Shown: positions 62,604 through 64,000 of the stretch, one piece after another
How the letters are laid out: every line of letters begins with the position of its first letter
How positions within the stretch are numbered: position 1 is the first letter of the stretch
NCBI GenBank assembly: GCA_965219235.1
Contig: OZ244721.1
Coordinates: 124,001-188,000 of the forward strand
Source of the DNA: CBDHCC01 sp965219235
GTDB taxonomy: Bacteria; Pseudomonadota; Alphaproteobacteria; Sphingomonadales; Sphingomonadaceae
Direction: 5' to 3'
DNA: 64,000 bases
The notes under the pieces: generated by a model
Database searches by the model: none
The model's input: the letters and a program-made list of their open reading frames with translations, nothing else
Told to the model about the DNA's origin: nothing
Position numbers and translations under genes: made by a program

Positions 62604-62663
62604 GGTGCGCTGCAGCATAAAGGCTTCGCACCGCGATGTCAAGAAAATGGTGCGCCGCAGCAT
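62602..62663 (-). promoter_or_regulatory. Two near-identical 17-bp direct repeats bracketing the phasin promoter
   Basis: On the plus strand 62602-62618 reads ATGGTGCGCTGCAGCAT and 62647-62663 reads ATGGTGCGCCGCAGCAT, one mismatch, spaced by 45 bases. The near one covers the -10 box and start codon; the far one lies just upstream of -35. TGC/GCA-rich sites of this kind are bound by PhaR, the PHA-responsive repressor of phasin genes; assignment to PhaR is inference. Confidence 0.65.
62614..62642 (-). promoter_or_regulatory. Sigma-70-type promoter of the phasin gene
   Basis: On the minus strand TTGACA (62642-62637), a 17-base spacer and TATGCT (62619-62614) form a near-consensus promoter. The predicted transcript would start at about 62607, only some 4 bases before the start codon. 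Confidence 0.8.
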
Positions 62664-62680
62664 TCCCGCTGCGCGTCGCT

Positions 62681-64000
62681 TCAGGCCTCCCGGACGTAGC
62701 GTCCCGGCGCGGGTTCGATGGCCGGCAGCGATCCCGCGCCGGGCCGCCGCGCGCCCTGCGACGGCACGCGCCGCGCGTCCCGCGCCTCCAGCCAGGCGAG
62801 CCAGTCGGGCCACCAGCTGCCCTTCGTCTCCTCGGCCTGCCCGACGAACTCCTCGAAGCGCTCGGGCAGCTTGCCATCAAACGTCCGGAACCCGTATTTG
62901 CGCGCGGCGGGCGGGTTCACCACGCCCGCGATGTGCCCCGAGCCCGCGAGGACGAAGCGGATCGGCCCCGCCAGATGGTGGGTCATCCGCCACACGCTCT
63001 CGGCGGGCGCGATGTGGTCCTCCACGCCCGCCTGGATGTAGGCGGGCGTCTCGATGCGCGTGAGGTCGATGGGCGTGCCGTCCGCCTCCAGCGCGCCGGG
63101 CTCCACCAGCCGGTTGTCGCGGTAGAGGTCGCGCAGGTAGCTGCCGTGCCAGGCGGCGGGCAGGTTGGTGGTGTGGCCGTTCCAGTGGAGCAGGTCGAAC
63201 TCGGGATGCGTCTCGCCCATCAGCCAGTGCTTGACCACCGGCCCCCAGATGAGGTCGCGCCCGCGCAGCAGGTTGAAGGTCGCGGCCATCACCCGCCCGT
63301 CCAGCGTGCCGCCGGCGCTCATCCGCTCGACCAGCGCCAGCGCCTCCTCGGCGACGAAGTGCTTGAGGTCGCCGCCCAGCTCGAAGTCCACCTGGGCGGT
63401 GAAGAAGGTCGCCGACTTCACCCGCTCGGCTTGCCCACGCGCCGCCAGCACCGCCAGCGTGGCGGCGAGCGTCGTTCCCGCCACGCAATAGCCGATCGCG
63501 TGGACCGCCGGCACCTCCAGCCCGCCCAGCACCACGTCCACCGCCTCCATCTGCGCGCGGACGTAATCGTCCCACGTCAGGTGGCCCATCTCCGCCGTGG
63601 CGGACCGCCAGGAGCAGACGAAGACGGTGATGCCCTGGTCCACCGCCCAGCGGATGAAGCTCTTCTCCCGCGTCAGGTCCAGGATGTAGAAGCGGTTGAT
63701 CCAGGGCGGGAAGATGACGAGCGGCACCGCCAGCACCTCGTCCGTCGTCGGCGTGTACTGGATCAGCTCGAACAGTTCCGTGCGGTGGATGACCGCGCCC
63801 GGCGTCATCGCCAGGTTGCGGCCGACCTCGAACACATCGGGTGCGACGTGGGTCAGCTGCCCGGATTCCAAATCGCCCATCATCCGCTCCAGCCCGACGC
63901 GCAGATTCTCGCCGCGCGTCTCCACCGTGCGGGCGAGCACGACGGGGTTGGTGAGCGGGTGGTTGGTCGGCGCGATCGCGTCCGCCCAGGCGGCGGCGGC
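62681..64000 (-). CDS. phaC: Class I polyhydroxyalkanoate synthase, 5' part outside the window
   Basis: The open frame runs off the right edge; 439 codons plus stop are visible. The lipase-like box reads GYCVAGTTL with the catalytic cysteine, the aspartate is in QAGVEDHIAP and the histidine in GSGHIAGVVNPP. TPTTDEVLAVPLVIFPPWINRFYILDL and FVCSWRSA are typical of PhaC. The enzyme polymerises 3-hydroxyacyl-CoA on granules. Normal class I length is about 570-600 residues, so roughly 140 are missing. The phasin gene follows on the same strand but has its own promoter. Confidence 0.95.
   Translation of the reverse strand, partial: AAAAWADAIAPTNHPLTNPVVLARTVETRGENLRVGLERMMGDLESGQLTHVAPDVFEVGRNLAMTPGAVIHRTELFELIQYTPTTDEVLAVPLVIFPPWINRFYILDLTREKSFIRWAVDQGITVFVCSWRSATAEMGHLTWDDYVRAQMEAVDVVLGGLEVPAVHAIGYCVAGTTLAATLAVLAARGQAERVKSATFFTAQVDFELGGDLKHFVAEEALALVERMSAGGTLDGRVMAATFNLLRGRDLIWGPVVKHWLMGETHPEFDLLHWNGHTTNLPAAWHGSYLRDLYRDNRLVEPGALEADGTPIDLTRIETPAYIQAGVEDHIAPAESVWRMTHHLAGPIRFVLAGSGHIAGVVNPPAARKYGFRTFDGKLPERFEEFVGQAEETKGSWWPDWLAWLEARDARRVPSQGARRPGAGSLPAIEPAPGRYVREA

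Overview
The window reads as chromosomal DNA of a high-GC alphaproteobacterium, most likely a sphingomonad. The grounds are the GC-rich coding style, many GTG and TTG starts, 1-4 base overlaps between genes, and sequence families I associate with Sphingomonadaceae. A perfect 16-base parS palindrome at 50617-50632 suggests that this is the main chromosome and that the region is not far from the replication origin.

Region 1 (1 to about 16.3 kb) is a surface-polysaccharide locus. It holds the end of a KpsT-type capsule ABC ATPase, several glycosyltransferases, a methyltransferase joined to a very long coiled coil, a sugar epimerase, a PhyH-type dioxygenase fused to a small module, an outer-membrane polysaccharide export lipoprotein, and the dTDP-rhamnose genes rfbC-rfbD-rfbA (rfbB is not in the window). 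Four neighbouring proteins share a short motif, roughly F-D-x-x-x-Y-x-x-x-x-P-D with a trailing H-Y/F and G-x-x-E-G-R, about eight copies in all. The methyltransferase coiled coil carries three nearly identical 84-bp repeats and resembles the layout of WbdD-type chain-length rulers.

Region 2 (16.3 to 38 kb) is mostly housekeeping and metabolism: hisN, rpmI-rplT, a DUF5996 gene, a DJ-1/PfpI gene broken by one in-frame amber codon, an alpha/beta hydrolase, a His/Met-rich envelope protein with a DUF2946 gene downstream of ubiH-like and hbd-like genes, an azoreductase/DODA dioxygenase pair facing a LysR regulator, a glycosyltransferase/metallophosphoesterase pair, a PD-(D/E)XK nuclease, ftsK, an FMN alpha-hydroxyacid oxidase, an aldo/keto reductase and an ABC-F ATPase.

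Region 3 (38 to 44 kb) contains the most striking object. The first 58 codons of a microbial rhodopsin, behind a strong ribosome binding site, are joined out of frame to the C-terminal part of a Blh-type beta-carotene cleavage enzyme. This looks like the scar of a deletion inside a rhodopsin-blh operon. An osmoprotectant-type ABC system, a small GNAT protein and a frameshifted TonB-dependent siderophore receptor follow.

Region 4 (44 to 64 kb) holds peptidases (S9 oligopeptidase, aminopeptidase P, PepN), tRNA-Thr(GGT), parS, a GST, a threonine aldolase, an EamA transporter, a four-gene Mla-type lipid transport operon, clpS, and a polyhydroxyalkanoate pair (phaC, running off the end, and a phasin). 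The phasin has a near-consensus sigma-70 promoter, almost no leader and two near-identical 17-base operator-like repeats. At least five families of palindromic intergenic repeats punctuate the window. One family sits repeatedly in divergent promoter regions.
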